Notes: generated by a model not told the origin, from the letters alone. A DNA stretch of 64,000 nt from Nocardia cerradoensis NBRC 101014 (GCF_000308535.1 NZ_BAFW01000016.1:1-64000); one strand, 5' to 3'; counted from the first letter of the stretch, positions 17,924 through 27,203 are shown. Program-made: numbers and translations.

Positions 17924-18110
17924 GGCGTCCGCTTTCTCGTGGGATCGCACCGTTGCGCCCGTCGCCGGGAACGACCTGTGCGAGCCCGTGTGGAATCGGC
18001 CCCCGGGTGTGATCGCTTCGGCCGCATGCGTGCCGATACGGCACTTGTCCAGAGTAGAAGGTCCTCAGCGTGCCGTCTGCGTGACGGACGCCACCTTTTA
18101 TAGCGAATCG

Positions 18111-18887
18111 CTATTCCGCGGCGATCCGTTCGAGCAGGCCGGCCGGATTCTCGAGAATCGGTGCCGACCCCGTCGAGAAGAAATCCGCACCCGGTGTCGC
18201 GGTCAGCGCGAGTTCGGAGTCCGCGCGCCACGGCGCCTCCACCCGCAACGACAGGGAGTGCAGATGGGTGCGCGCGTACTCGCCCGATTTGTCGAACAGC
18301 GGGTCACCGGCGATCGGATAGCCGATCCAGGCCAGATGGACGCGGATCTGATGCCGCCTACCGGTGATCGGCCGGGCCAGCAGGATCGTGTGCCGATCGG
18401 TCCGCGCGACGGTGGTGAACTCGGTCCGGGACGGATAGTTCTTACCGGCCAGCAGATCGCTCTGGTCGACCGTCCACAGCTGTCCCTCGCGCCGGATGGT
18501 GTCGCGCGGCGCCGCGATCCGCACCCGGTTCTTGCGTCCGACGCTCAGCGGCAGGTCGATGACGCCGGTATCGGGCAGATCGGTGGCGGCGGTGACGACC
18601 AGATACCGCTTGTCGGCCGTGCGCTTGGTGAATTGCCTGGTCAGGCCGCCGTGCGCGGCCAGGTCCTTGGCGAACAGCACGAGACCGGAGGTGACCTTGT
18701 CGATGCGGTGCACCGGGTAGAGGGTGATTCCCTCGGCAGCGGCCAACTCGACCAGGTCGGTGTCGTGGCGTTCCCCGGTCACGGCGATACCGGCCGGCTT
18801 GTTCAGCGCGATGATCGCCTCGTCCTCGTCGACGAGGTACTGCTGCGCCAGCTGCTGCCAGCCCATCTCCACCGGGTGCGTCTCCAC
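18111..18887 (-). CDS. RluA-family RNA pseudouridine synthase
   Basis: A 258-residue protein with the catalytic motif HRIDKVTSGL (Asp in HRxDxxTSG) at about residues 60-69 and the family C-terminal motif GRRHQIRVHLAWIGYPIAGD. It isomerises specific uridines in structured RNA; the rRNA or tRNA target cannot be read from sequence. There is no S4 domain in front of the catalytic domain. It is a single gene, with the acyl-CoA dehydrogenase gene ending about 70 bp beyond its start. Confidence 0.92.
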   Translation of the reverse strand: METHPVEMGWQQLAQQYLVDEDEAIIALNKPAGIAVTGERHDTDLVELAAAEGITLYPVHRIDKVTSGLVLFAKDLAAHGGLTRQFTKRTADKRYLVVTAATDLPDTGVIDLPLSVGRKNRVRIAAPRDTIRREGQLWTVDQSDLLAGKNYPSRTEFTTVARTDRHTILLARPITGRRHQIRVHLAWIGYPIAGDPLFDKSGEYARTHLHSLSLRVEAPWRADSELALTATPGADFFSTGSAPILENPAGLLERIAAE

Positions 18888-18957
18888 CGGGCCAGATTAG
18901 TTGGCACCTCGATGGCCGAATATCGCCAGGAGGGGTGGGCGTGTCCGGCCCGCTGTG

Positions 18958-20742
18958 CTACAGCCAGGCGTCGTCGAGGTCGGTCGTGGTGCGATCCATC
19001 GCGTCGAGCAGATCGAAAAGCGGTGCGGTGCGGGGCAATTCCCAGTGGAAGAAGTACCGTGCGGCGGCCCGTTTGCCGCGGTGGAAGTCCTCGGATCCGC
19101 GGGCGGCGGCCACCGCCTGTTCCAGCCAGATCCAGGCCAGCACCACATGTCCGAACGCCTCCAGGTAGGCCGACGAATTCGCCAGCGCCGCTTCCGGATC
19201 GGCGTCGCGCCACACCGTGGCGGTGGTGGTCGCGATACGTCCCGCGGCCGCGGCCAGCGCGTCGGCGAAATCGCCGAGTTCGCCGTCGCCGGTCGCGCGA
19301 GCGCGGTCGACCGTTTCACCCATGGTGTCGAGCAGCAGTGTCAGCGCCGCGCCGCCGTCCGCGACCACCGCCCGGCCGAGCAGGTCGAGGCTCTGAATGC
19401 CATGTGTCCCTTCGTGAATCGGATTCAGGCGGTTGTCGCGGTAATGCTGTTCGACGTCGTAGTCGCGGGTGTAGCCGGCGCCGCCGTGCACCTGGATGGC
19501 GAGGTCGTTGGCGGCCAGGCACCACTGGCTGGGCCAGCTCTTGGCGATGGGGGTCAGCACCCGCAGCAGGAGGGCGACGCGCTGCGCCTCCGCGGCGTCC
19601 ACGGCGCTGCGCTGGCGATCGATCAGCGTGCCGCAGTACAACTGCAGGCCGAGCGCGCCTTCGGCATACGCCTTCTGCGCCAGCAACATTCGGCGCACAT
19701 CCGGATGCTGTGCGATCGGGACCTGCGCGCTCGCACCGCCCTTCGCGGTCACCGGGCGGCCCTGCGGCCGATTGCGGGCATAGTCGAGCGCCTTGAGGAA
19801 TCCGGTGTATCCCAGCGCGGTGGCGGCGAGGCCCACGCCGAGGCGCGCCTCGTTCATCATGTGGAACATGTAGGTCAGTCCGCGATTCGGCTCACCCACC
19901 AGGTAGCCGACCGCGCCCGGCGCGCCGCCGGGGGTGAACGCGCCGTCGCCGAAGACCGGCGCCGTGTTCACCGTGCCGCGCCAGCCCATCTTGTGGTTGA
20001 TCCCGGCCAGCACCACATCGTTGCGCTCGCCGAGCGAACCGTCTTCGGCGGGAAGGTATTTCGGCACGATGAACAGCGAGATGCCGCGCGTTCCGGCGTC
20101 CGATCCGGGAATGCGCGCCAGCACCAGATGCACGATGTTCTCCGACAGGTCGTGGTCTCCGCCGGAGATCCACATCTTGCGGCCGAACAACCGGTACGTG
20201 CCGTCGTCCTGCGGTACGGCCTTGGTGGTGATGTCGGCCAGCGAGGAACCGGCCTGCGGTTCCGACAGTGCCATCGTGCCGAAGTAGCGGCCGGTCAGCA
20301 TCGGCCGCACGAACCGGTCGAGCTGATCCGGATCGGCATGTGCGGCCAGGAGATTGGCATTGCCGATGGTCAGCAGCGCATAGCTGGCGGTCGCCACATT
20401 GGCGGCGTAGAACCATGCCATGCACGCGGTGAAAACGGTGTGCGGCAATTGCATACCGCCCACTCGCTCGTCCATCGCGGCCCCGACGAATCCGGCCTCG
20501 GCGAAGGCGGACAGCGCCGTCGCCACCTCCGGAATGATGTGCACCTTCTCGCCGTCGAAGGTCGGCTCGTGCAGATCGCCCCGGCGGTTGTGCGGGGCGA
20601 AATACTTCTCGGCCAGTTCCCGGCTCAGCGCGAGCACCTGATCGAAGGTTTCGCGGCTGTGCTCCCGATAGCGTTCGCGCTCGGTCAGCCCGGTGACGTC
20701 GAGCCACTCGTAGAGCAGGAAATCGAGGTCGCGGGCGGACAT
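18958..20742 (-). CDS. Acyl-CoA dehydrogenase (long form with extra C-terminal domain)
   Basis: A 594-residue flavoenzyme with the acyl-CoA dehydrogenase signature around GTMALSEPQAGSSLADI, GRKMWISGGDHD, and QVHGGAGYTRDYDVEQHYRDNR followed by INPIHEGTHGIQ-type residues (here LNPIHEGTHGIQSLDLLGRAV). The extra C-terminal region after about residue 460 is typical of the 600-residue class. It would oxidise an acyl-CoA to enoyl-CoA with an ETF acceptor; chain length is unknown. ATG 20742 (MSARDLDFLL) is preferred over ATG 20757, since relatives begin with this segment. A TetR gene lies just upstream on the same strand and may control it. Confidence 0.93.
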   Translation of the reverse strand: MSARDLDFLLYEWLDVTGLTERERYREHSRETFDQVLALSRELAEKYFAPHNRRGDLHEPTFDGEKVHIIPEVATALSAFAEAGFVGAAMDERVGGMQLPHTVFTACMAWFYAANVATASYALLTIGNANLLAAHADPDQLDRFVRPMLTGRYFGTMALSEPQAGSSLADITTKAVPQDDGTYRLFGRKMWISGGDHDLSENIVHLVLARIPGSDAGTRGISLFIVPKYLPAEDGSLGERNDVVLAGINHKMGWRGTVNTAPVFGDGAFTPGGAPGAVGYLVGEPNRGLTYMFHMMNEARLGVGLAATALGYTGFLKALDYARNRPQGRPVTAKGGASAQVPIAQHPDVRRMLLAQKAYAEGALGLQLYCGTLIDRQRSAVDAAEAQRVALLLRVLTPIAKSWPSQWCLAANDLAIQVHGGAGYTRDYDVEQHYRDNRLNPIHEGTHGIQSLDLLGRAVVADGGAALTLLLDTMGETVDRARATGDGELGDFADALAAAAGRIATTTATVWRDADPEAALANSSAYLEAFGHVVLAWIWLEQAVAAARGSEDFHRGKRAAARYFFHWELPRTAPLFDLLDAMDRTTTDLDDAWL

Positions 20743-20857
20743 GATGAGCGAATCCATATCCCAAGCCTGCTGGGCAATGCCCGTGTGCGCAAGGGTGTGC
20801 GGGCGTTGCCGTCGCCGGGACGGCTCCGGGGCGGTGCCGTCGGCCGGGCCGGTGTGC

Positions 20858-21436
20858 TCAGCCCGCCCGGGCGAGGAGGGGAGCGATGAAGCGCTCCAGC
20901 ATGTCGCGCTCCTCGGCCTCGTCCCGGCCGGGCACCGTGAGCAGGGAGACGATGATGCGGGTCAGCCAGCGAGCCAGCCGGGTCCAATCCTCGTGTGCCT
21001 CATCGGGTGCCGGGGCCGTTTCAGTGGCGAACAGCGAGCGGGCGATGGCCTCGATCACCTCGGAGGTCTGGGCGATCTGCAGCGTGGCCCCGGCGTCGTC
21101 GGGCCGGAACCAGGCGATCAACAGGGGATCCGAACGCACCGCGCGCAGGCTGGCCAGCACTCCGGCGACGGCGCGTTCACCCGGGTCGGCGATGGCCCCG
21201 ATCTCGGCGGTCACCCGGGCGCCCACCCGCCGCGCCTCACGATGCACATACGCCAGCTGCACCGCCTGCCGGTTGTCGAAGTAGCGGTACAGCGTCGCCC
21301 GTGAGCAGCCGGCGGCCTTGGCGATATCGCCCATCTGGGTCGCGTTCACGCCGCGTTCGGAGAACAGGCTCGCGGCCGCGTCCAGGATCCGCTCGGCCGC
21401 CTGCAGGGAACGCGGATGCGCCAGCCAGTCGCTCAT
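20858..21436 (-). CDS. TetR-family transcriptional regulator
   Basis: A 192-residue regulator. The N-terminal helix-turn-helix reads AAASLFSERGVNATQMGDIA followed by KAAGCSRATLYRYFDNRQAV (about residues 20-60). The C-terminal ligand-binding part is not assignable. It lies between a cytochrome P450 (70 bp upstream) and the acyl-CoA dehydrogenase (115 bp downstream), all on the minus strand, so it may control either or both. Similar TetR proteins sit by P450 genes in mycobacteria and Nocardia. No clear operator was found. Confidence 0.92.
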   Translation of the reverse strand: MSDWLAHPRSLQAAERILDAAASLFSERGVNATQMGDIAKAAGCSRATLYRYFDNRQAVQLAYVHREARRVGARVTAEIGAIADPGERAVAGVLASLRAVRSDPLLIAWFRPDDAGATLQIAQTSEVIEAIARSLFATETAPAPDEAHEDWTRLARWLTRIIVSLLTVPGRDEAEERDMLERFIAPLLARAG

Positions 21437-21506
21437 GCTGTGCCTTTCGTCGGCATGAGCGGGCGCTGCGTGGTTACGCTTCGCTCCCGCCTCCGCGCCT
21501 GATCGC

Positions 21507-22724
21507 TCATGCCGGGACGAAGGGGACGTTGACCGGCCAGCGCACGTAACTGCCCTCGGTGTATCGGACGCCGTCCAGGTCCACGGTGAAGTCCGGGCAG
21601 CGGGCCAGCAGTTCCCGCAGCGCGATGGTGGCCTGCATGCGGGCCGCGGCCGCGCCGAGGCAGTGGTGGTTGCCGTTGCCGAAGGTGAGAATATTCTTGG
21701 GATTGCGCGTCACATCGAGTTCGCTTGCGTCCGAACCGTATTCGCGCTCATCCCGATTGGCCGACGCGTACAGCATCAGCACCCGGCGGCCGGCGGGAAT
21801 GGTGACGCCCTCGATCTCGACATCGCGGGTGGTGGTGCGGGCCAGGCCCTGCACCGGCGAGGTCATCCGCAGGAATTCGTCGACCGCCCCCGGTATCAGG
21901 CTCGGATCGTCGAGCAGACGCTGCCGCTGCTCGGGAGAGCTGGTCAGCAATTGCACCGCGCCGCCGAGATTTCCGGTGGTGGTGTCGTTGCCGCCGGTGA
22001 TCATCGTGAACGCGAAGCCGATGATCTGCAGGATTTCGCCGAAGTCGCCGTCGGCGCCCAGTCCGGAGGCGACCAGATGTGAGACGGTATCGTCCGCCGG
22101 TTCGCGTTTGCGCTTCTCGATCATCGCGATGAAGTACTGGGTCAGCTCACCGACCGCTTCCTGCGCGTGCTCGATGCCGCCGGTCGCCGAGGCCGCCACG
22201 ATCGCCTCGCTCCATCGGTCGAACTGTGCCCGATCCTCTTCCGGCACACCGAGATAATGCGCCACCACCATGGTCGGCAGCGGTTTGAACAACTCCACCG
22301 AGATGTCACCGCCACCGGCCGCGCGCAGCTTCTCGAGCCGCTCGATCACGAACGCCTCCACCGCGGGCCGGATCTCCTGGACCTGCCGCGGCGTGAAGCC
22401 CTTGGCCACCCGGCGCCGGAAGACGGTGTGGTCGGGCGGATCGGTGAAGACGAACGGCCGGTTCTCGCCGAGCCCGATCTCGCTGAGGTTGTTGTAGTCG
22501 ACCGTCAGCCCCTGGGCGGAGGAGAACGTCTCGGGATCGCGTACGGCCGCGTAGATGTCGGCGTAGCGCGACAGGACGTAGTAGTCCTCGTGTGGGCGGC
22601 TCTCGGGGACGACGTGGTGTACCGGGTCGGATTCGCGCAGGGCGGCGTACATCGGCCAGGGGTCGCGCCAGGATTCGCCGGACCGCAAGGTGAAGCGTGC
22701 CTCGTGAGACATCGTCGTGCTCAT
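21507..22724 (-). CDS. Cytochrome P450
   Basis: A 405-residue P450. The I-helix oxygen-activation motif is ITGGNDTTTG, the K-helix ExxR lies in VDEFLRMTSPVQGLAR, and the heme loop is FGNGNHHCLGAA with the cysteine ligand. The PERF-like region and length are normal. Family resemblance is to actinobacterial CYP124/125/142-like or related sterol and fatty-acid hydroxylases, but the CYP family cannot be fixed by eye. No ferredoxin or reductase gene is adjacent. ATG 22724 is chosen: the frame runs on upstream through the antisense of the permease gene, but that part is not coding. Confidence 0.94.
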   Translation of the reverse strand: MSTTMSHEARFTLRSGESWRDPWPMYAALRESDPVHHVVPESRPHEDYYVLSRYADIYAAVRDPETFSSAQGLTVDYNNLSEIGLGENRPFVFTDPPDHTVFRRRVAKGFTPRQVQEIRPAVEAFVIERLEKLRAAGGGDISVELFKPLPTMVVAHYLGVPEEDRAQFDRWSEAIVAASATGGIEHAQEAVGELTQYFIAMIEKRKREPADDTVSHLVASGLGADGDFGEILQIIGFAFTMITGGNDTTTGNLGGAVQLLTSSPEQRQRLLDDPSLIPGAVDEFLRMTSPVQGLARTTTRDVEIEGVTIPAGRRVLMLYASANRDEREYGSDASELDVTRNPKNILTFGNGNHHCLGAAAARMQATIALRELLARCPDFTVDLDGVRYTEGSYVRWPVNVPFVPA

Positions 22725-22880
22725 GTATCGACGGTAAGACAAATAGGCCTCTATGTCTAGAACGTGTTTCACGGAATTGCGAGCGGCCGGCCGTCGGTTC
22801 GTCACGGCCGATACCGGGCGACCGGCCGGGGAGATCGGTACTGTGGGCTCACCAGCGCCGCCCTCGGACAAGGAGCGCCC

Positions 22881-24317
22881 ATGCGAACCGGTCCCGCTCT
22901 GCGAGAGTTCTTCCGGCGCAAGCCGATCGACCAGATCCAGGACGAATCCGCCACCACCCTGCATCGCACGCTGGGGCTGTGGCAGCTCACCGCCATCGGG
23001 GTGGGTGGGATCATCGGCGCCGGCATCTTCACCCTGGCCGGTGCGGTCGCGAATCAGACCGCCGGCCCGGCCGTGCTGGTCTCCTTCCTGATCGCCGGGA
23101 TCGCCAGCGCCGCCGCCGCGCTCTCCTACGCCGAATTCGCCGGGCTCATCCCGCGCGCGGGTTCGGCCTACACCTACGGCTACGCGGTCCTCGGCGAGCC
23201 GGTGGGCTGGTTCATCGGCTGGGATCTGCTGCTCGAATACACCGCGATCGTGTCGGTGGTGGCGATCGGTATCTCCGGCTACATCCAATTCCTGTTGGGA
23301 CAGTTGAATATCGGGCTCCCCGAATGGATGCTGGGCGCGCCGGGAACCGGCCACGGCCATGTGGTGGATCTGTTCGCCGCGCTGCTGTGCCTGCTCATCG
23401 CGGCCCTGCTGAATCTGGGTATCCGGGCCGCGGCGCGATTCGAAACCTTCGTGGTGGGCCTGAAGATCGTGGTTGTTCTGGTGGTGATCGCGGTCGGGTT
23501 CTTCCACATCGACTCCGCCAACTACCACCCGTACTTCCCGTTCGGCATGTCCGGCGCGGTCACCGGGGCGGCGACCGTCTTCTTCGCGGTCTTCGGCTAC
23601 GACGCGATGTCGACCGCGGCGGAGGAGTCGGTGGACGCGAAACGCCATCTGCCCAAGGCGATCCTGCTGTCGCTGGCGGTGTCGATGGTGCTCTACGTGC
23701 TGGTCTGCCTGGTCCTCACCGGCATGCAGCACTACACCGACATCGATCCGGAGAGCGGGCTGTCCACCGCGTTCGAATCGGTCGGCCTGCCCGGTCTGGG
23801 CAGTCTGATCGCGGCGGGCGCCATCGTCGGCATCATGACGGTGCTGTTCACCTTCATGCTCGGCGTCACCCGCGTCTGGTACTCGATGAGCCGCGACGGC
23901 CTGCTGCCCCGGTGGTTTGCCAAAACGCACCCGGTGCGCCAGGTGCCCACCCGGATCACCTGGATCGTCGGTGTCGCGTCGGCGCTGATCGCGGGGCTGC
24001 TGCCGATCGGCCAGGCCGCCGAGCTGACCAACATCGGCATCCTGCTGGCGTTCATCGTGGTCTGTGCGGCGGTAATCGTGCTGCGCTATCGCCGTCCGGA
24101 TCTGCCGCGGAGTTTCCGCACGCCGTTGATGCCGGTTGTACCCCTGCTCGGGATCGGCTTCTCGATCTGGCTGATCACCTATCTGCAGCCGGTGACGTGG
24201 TTGCGCTTCGCCGTCTGGTTCGCCGTCGGCGCGGTCGTCTACCTGAGCTACAGCCGTCGTCATTCCCTGCTGGCGACCGGCCCGGATGCGTCCGAAACCC
24301 CCGCCGGACGACCGTAG
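22881..24317 (+). CDS. APC-family amino acid permease
   Basis: A 478-residue transporter with about 12 hydrophobic segments. The APC/CAT signature is clear: GVGGIIGAGIFTLAGAVANQ in the first membrane helix and FFAVFGYDAMSTAAEESVDAKR in helix 6-7. It should import amino acids or polyamines with protons; it most resembles the cationic amino acid transporter branch. ATG 22881 follows AAGGAG at 22870-22875. It is divergent from the P450 gene with 156 bp between them. Confidence 0.93.
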   Translation: MRTGPALREFFRRKPIDQIQDESATTLHRTLGLWQLTAIGVGGIIGAGIFTLAGAVANQTAGPAVLVSFLIAGIASAAAALSYAEFAGLIPRAGSAYTYGYAVLGEPVGWFIGWDLLLEYTAIVSVVAIGISGYIQFLLGQLNIGLPEWMLGAPGTGHGHVVDLFAALLCLLIAALLNLGIRAAARFETFVVGLKIVVVLVVIAVGFFHIDSANYHPYFPFGMSGAVTGAATVFFAVFGYDAMSTAAEESVDAKRHLPKAILLSLAVSMVLYVLVCLVLTGMQHYTDIDPESGLSTAFESVGLPGLGSLIAAGAIVGIMTVLFTFMLGVTRVWYSMSRDGLLPRWFAKTHPVRQVPTRITWIVGVASALIAGLLPIGQAAELTNIGILLAFIVVCAAVIVLRYRRPDLPRSFRTPLMPVVPLLGIGFSIWLITYLQPVTWLRFAVWFAVGAVVYLSYSRRHSLLATGPDASETPAGRP

Positions 24318-24506
24318 GGATTGTATCGAGATACCGCCGATATCTGAGGTATTTCGCGAATTTATCGTTTCGTTATTCGAATTGGTGTGTTCGTATTTGG
24401 TTTCGCTCCGACCGTGGCGAATCATGGCTCCCCGGATCCAACGATCGACTGATCACCGTGGTGTTTCGGAAATCTGCTCTCGCTACGAGACTCGGAGGAA
24501 CGCATC
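24318..24506. promoter_or_regulatory. AT-richer leader region upstream of the NlpC/P60 gene
   Basis: The region 24318-24420 is markedly richer in A/T than its surroundings, with runs such as GAATTTATCG and CGTATTTGG and the palindromes GATATC and TTCGCGAA. It probably contains the promoter of the cell-wall hydrolase gene. I looked for the conserved core of a ydaO (c-di-AMP) riboswitch, often found before such genes in actinobacteria, and did not find it. No precise promoter boxes can be called. Confidence 0.35.
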
Positions 24507-25085
24507 ATGGCAGGAACCGAGGCGGGTCGATGTACCCGCCGTTTGCGTCGTAAGGCCTGGTCGACCGCGGCATCGCTGGTCGTCCTGCTCGGCGCCGCGG
24601 GCACGATGGTGGCGACCGCCGGCCCGGCACACGCCGACTCGCCATTCCCCGTCCCGGTCGTACCGGGAATTTCGCTACCACCGCAGTTCACAATTCCCGG
24701 GCTCTTCCCGGAAATCACTCCGGCCCCGCCGGAGTCCATGAAATCGGTCGGTGAGCGGGCGCTCGAGGTCGCCGAGACCAAGATCGGCTCGGCCTACATC
24801 TCGGGTGCCGCCGGACCCGACGCCTTCGACTGTTCGGGCCTGGTCCAGTGGGCGTATCGGCAGGTCGGGGTGGACCTGCCGCGCACCAGCTACGACCAGT
24901 TGTCCGCCGGTACGCCGGTCGACCTGGATACGCTGCAACCCGGCGATCTGGTGTCGTTCTACGGCGGCGGTCACTCCGCTCTCTACGCCGGTGACGGCAC
25001 GGTCGTGCACGCCGCGACGAGCGGTGAGGGTGTCATCCGATCGGCGATCGGGCAGATGCCGGTCACCGGCGCTCGCCGTTTCTGA
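24507..25085 (+). CDS. Secreted NlpC/P60 peptidoglycan hydrolase
   Basis: A 192-residue exported protein. The signal peptide has a charged start (RRLRRK), a hydrophobic core and AHA|DS cleavage near residue 43. A proline-rich linker (about 44-77) leads to an NlpC/P60 domain with catalytic Cys109 in FDCSGLVQWAY, His156 in GGHSALYAG and His168 in VVHAAT. It cuts D-gamma-glutamyl-meso-diaminopimelate bonds in muropeptides in this family. It resembles short Rip-type hydrolases (RipB/RipD). Start ATG 24507 follows GGAGGAA at 24493-24499. Confidence 0.94.
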   Translation: MAGTEAGRCTRRLRRKAWSTAASLVVLLGAAGTMVATAGPAHADSPFPVPVVPGISLPPQFTIPGLFPEITPAPPESMKSVGERALEVAETKIGSAYISGAAGPDAFDCSGLVQWAYRQVGVDLPRTSYDQLSAGTPVDLDTLQPGDLVSFYGGGHSALYAGDGTVVHAATSGEGVIRSAIGQMPVTGARRF

Positions 25086-25217
25086 GGCCGGCGGCGGGTA
25101 CGCCACGCGGCTCGCCGATCCGGGGGTTCGAATCCGCCGCGAGGACATGTTGCGCGACAATGTGCATCGAGCTCGACCAGCATTGGACTGCAACGTGAAT
25201 CGCGGAGGAGGGGGCCG

Positions 25218-25493
25218 GTGGCCGAGACCCGGGCTGATGCCGACGACGAGCCGTTCGGGCCGGTGCGCCCCTCGGATGCGGTCGACGGCTGGGAGTTGGC
25301 CGGTGACGGCACCCGCTGGTGGCTGGTCAAGGCGTTCGGCGACGCCCGCGCTCTGGTGAAGCCGACCACGCGGACCACCTGTGCGTGGCGGGTGGAAGCC
25401 GCCGACGGCCGGATGGTGCGCGAGGTCAGTGCGCGATCGGTCGCGGAGGCGAAAACCGCTGCGGAAGAATGGATCCGGAGGACGATCGGCTGA
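25218..25493 (+). CDS. Small uncharacterised protein
   Basis: A 91-residue acidic, soluble protein, not recognised. The centre is WELAGDGTRWWLVKAFGDA, followed by a beta-rich segment and an amphipathic helix (SARSVAEAKTAAEEWIRRTI). Support that it is real: GTG 25218 with a strong purine-rich site CGGAGGAGGGGG just upstream, high GC at third codon positions, and no competing frame. It sits between the NlpC/P60 and MHYT genes and converges with the latter. Confidence 0.65.
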   Translation: MAETRADADDEPFGPVRPSDAVDGWELAGDGTRWWLVKAFGDARALVKPTTRTTCAWRVEAADGRMVREVSARSVAEAKTAAEEWIRRTIG

Positions 25494-25526
25494 GCTGTCG
25501 CTCGGCCGATCGTCCGGATCGCCCGG

Positions 25527-26402
25527 CTATCGCCGGGGCGACTGCCGCTTCGAGATCGCCTGCAAACCGAATGCCGGCTGATCGGGTGCGGGCGATTCCT
25601 CGGTGTAGGCGCGTGGCCAGGCGCGGCCGCTGTCGGCGAGATCGAGATCGCCTGGGGTGTCGGGATTCTCGCGACGCGAGGGTCCGTCGACCTCCGCGAG
25701 TCCGACGAGGACCACGAGCATGATGGTGACGAGCGTGACCACCATGATCAGCGGGGTCAGCAGCTGCACCGAGTCGACCCCACCGGCCGGTTCGGACATG
25801 TTGTCCATGCGGTGCGCGGTCATGGCTGCCATTCCGGTGTAATGCATGCCGCATACCGCCAGGCCCATGATGAGCGCCGCGCCGACGGTGGCGGAGAACC
25901 CGCGCACGTGCAGGACGAACCACAGCGCCGCGGTCGCCGCCACGACGGCGATCAGCAGCGACAGGGCCACCAGTCCGGTGCTGTATTCGATGTGTGCGCC
26001 GGCGTGCATGGCATGCATGCCGAGGTAGTGCATGGCCGCGACGCCGAAGCCGGTGATCATCCCGCCCAGGGGCAGTGCGATCGCTTCCCGGTGCCCGCGC
26101 ACCACGATCGACAGTCCGGCCCAGACCACGACGATCGCGATACCCGCGCTGAGCAGCGTCATCGGCACGTCGTAGCGGATGTTCGCACCGTGGATCGAGA
26201 AACCGAGCATGGCGGTGAAGTGCATGACCCAGATACCGGCGCCGCCGAGCGAGACGGCCGCGGCGATCAACCAGCCGCCCGGCCAGCGCGAGGCCCGGGC
26301 GTGCGTGGCGCAGCGCAGCGCGAGAACGGATCCGATGAAGGACATGAGATACGCCAGGACCGGGGTTACCCAGCCGTGGCTGAAATGGTCGAGCTCGAGC
26401 AC
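25527..26402 (-). CDS. MHYT-domain membrane sensor without output domain
   Basis: A 291-residue integral membrane protein with seven or so helices. It carries repeated MHYT-type motifs: WVMHFTAM, AAMHYLGMHAM and CGMHYTGMAAM, whose Met and His residues are proposed to bind copper and sense O2, CO or NO. In proteobacteria MHYT is usually fused to GGDEF/EAL, but here only a 60-residue polar tail follows the membrane part. Start GTG 26402 is preceded by GGGAGA on the minus strand. A PAS-GGDEF protein is encoded 9 kb away and could be unrelated. Confidence 0.9.
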   Translation of the reverse strand: MLELDHFSHGWVTPVLAYLMSFIGSVLALRCATHARASRWPGGWLIAAAVSLGGAGIWVMHFTAMLGFSIHGANIRYDVPMTLLSAGIAIVVVWAGLSIVVRGHREAIALPLGGMITGFGVAAMHYLGMHAMHAGAHIEYSTGLVALSLLIAVVAATAALWFVLHVRGFSATVGAALIMGLAVCGMHYTGMAAMTAHRMDNMSEPAGGVDSVQLLTPLIMVVTLVTIMLVVLVGLAEVDGPSRRENPDTPGDLDLADSGRAWPRAYTEESPAPDQPAFGLQAISKRQSPRR

Positions 26403-26759
26403 AAGGTCTCCCGAAGCGAAAGAGGGGTTATCGATTCGTGACCGGACGATAGTTCACATTGCTCATGATCGTTACCCGCGCTCGTTCGTATCCGGGGTGC
26501 GGACGGTCTTGCCTGTTGCCCGGCAAATATGCAGGTGACACAGGTTCATAGGGCGTGTGCACGGTGTTTGCCGATCTGTCGCCTGGGAGACACCGAGCCG
26601 GAGGTGTGTTCTGGCGCACTTGCGCCACCTCTGGGGCCTATGGCCCTTGACGGGTCCGGCGGGTGAATCCGGACGTTCGGGACTATCCGAAGTGATATCG
26701 TGTGGATATAGTATGAAACTCATAGGATATGGTTTCGAAAGTAGCGGAGGTTCCGGAGC
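26403..26759. promoter_or_regulatory. 357-bp divergent intergenic region with several inverted repeats
   Basis: No gene is seen. The region holds a hairpin TGGCGCA-CT-TGCGCCA (26612-26627), a hairpin GGGCC-TAT-GGCCC (26634-26646), an inverted repeat TTCGG-N6-CCGAA (26676-26691) and TATGA-N3-TCATA (26712-26724), the last close to the start of the F420/Ddn-like gene. AT-rich sequence at 26690-26735 is a likely promoter. Which repeats are operators is not known. Confidence 0.4.
26712..26724. promoter_or_regulatory. Inverted repeat TATGA-AAC-TCATA, candidate MarR operator
   Basis: A perfect 5-bp inverted repeat with a 3-bp centre, 36 bp before the Ddn-like start codon and inside the AT-rich promoter region. 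A related element (TATGAAAA with CGTATGA) lies just before the marR gene at 27232-27250. The shared TATGAAA core makes the MarR protein encoded by the second gene a candidate ligand; this is inference. Confidence 0.4.
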
Positions 26760-27203
26760 ATGGATGCGCAGCGGTATCGGCGGATGGTCAATCGACTCAA
26801 TCCGCTCGTCGTCGGCCTGCAACGGCTGGGAATCGGTTTCGGGCCGATGCAACTGCTCACCGTCGCCGGTCGGCGCAGCGGACAACCGCGCACATTCCCG
26901 ATCGCGGTCAACGAGTTGAACGGTGGGCGCTACATCGTGCAGGCCTATCCCCGGGCGGCGTGGGTCGCCAACGTGCGGGCGGCCGAGTCGGTCACGCTGA
27001 CGCGCGGGCGCACATCCTCGACCGCGCGACTGGTCGAGGTTCCGGTCGGGCAGCGTGGGGATCTGCTGCGGGAACTGGTCGGATCCGGGCCTGTCAGTGT
27101 CGGGAATCGTTTCGTCACAACCGGTTTGGCCGACTCGGCGACGCCCGACGGGGTGGCGGCGGCGGCCGAGCGCATCGCGGTGTTCCGGGTCGAACCGCAC
27201 TGA
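26760..27203 (+). CDS. Deazaflavin (F420)-dependent nitroreductase family protein (Ddn-like)
   Basis: A 147-residue split-barrel protein of the DUF385/Ddn family. The hallmark segment QLLTVAGRRSGQPRTFPIAV (about residues 31-50) contacts F420, and YIVQAYPRAAWVANVRAA continues the fold. Family members reduce quinones or nitro compounds with F420H2. It lies 65 bp upstream of a marR gene on the same strand, and both are preceded by related TATGA-containing palindromes. ATG 26760 follows AGCGGAGG at 26743-26750. Confidence 0.9.
   Translation: MDAQRYRRMVNRLNPLVVGLQRLGIGFGPMQLLTVAGRRSGQPRTFPIAVNELNGGRYIVQAYPRAAWVANVRAAESVTLTRGRTSSTARLVEVPVGQRGDLLRELVGSGPVSVGNRFVTTGLADSATPDGVAAAAERIAVFRVEPH

Noticed and set aside
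22725..24425. Upstream extension of the first P450 frame
   Set aside because: The in-frame extension is antisense to the permease gene and has low-complexity His/Arg/Asp-rich sequence. The P450 begins normally at 22724.
24318..24506. ydaO-type riboswitch upstream of the NlpC/P60 gene
   Set aside because: The gene type suggested it, but the conserved core sequence could not be found in the AT-rich leader.
26676..26695. DosR-like box before the Ddn-like gene
   Set aside because: Only the left half (TTCGGGACTA) matches the consensus; the right half does not. It is kept only as a TTCGG-N6-CCGAA dyad.
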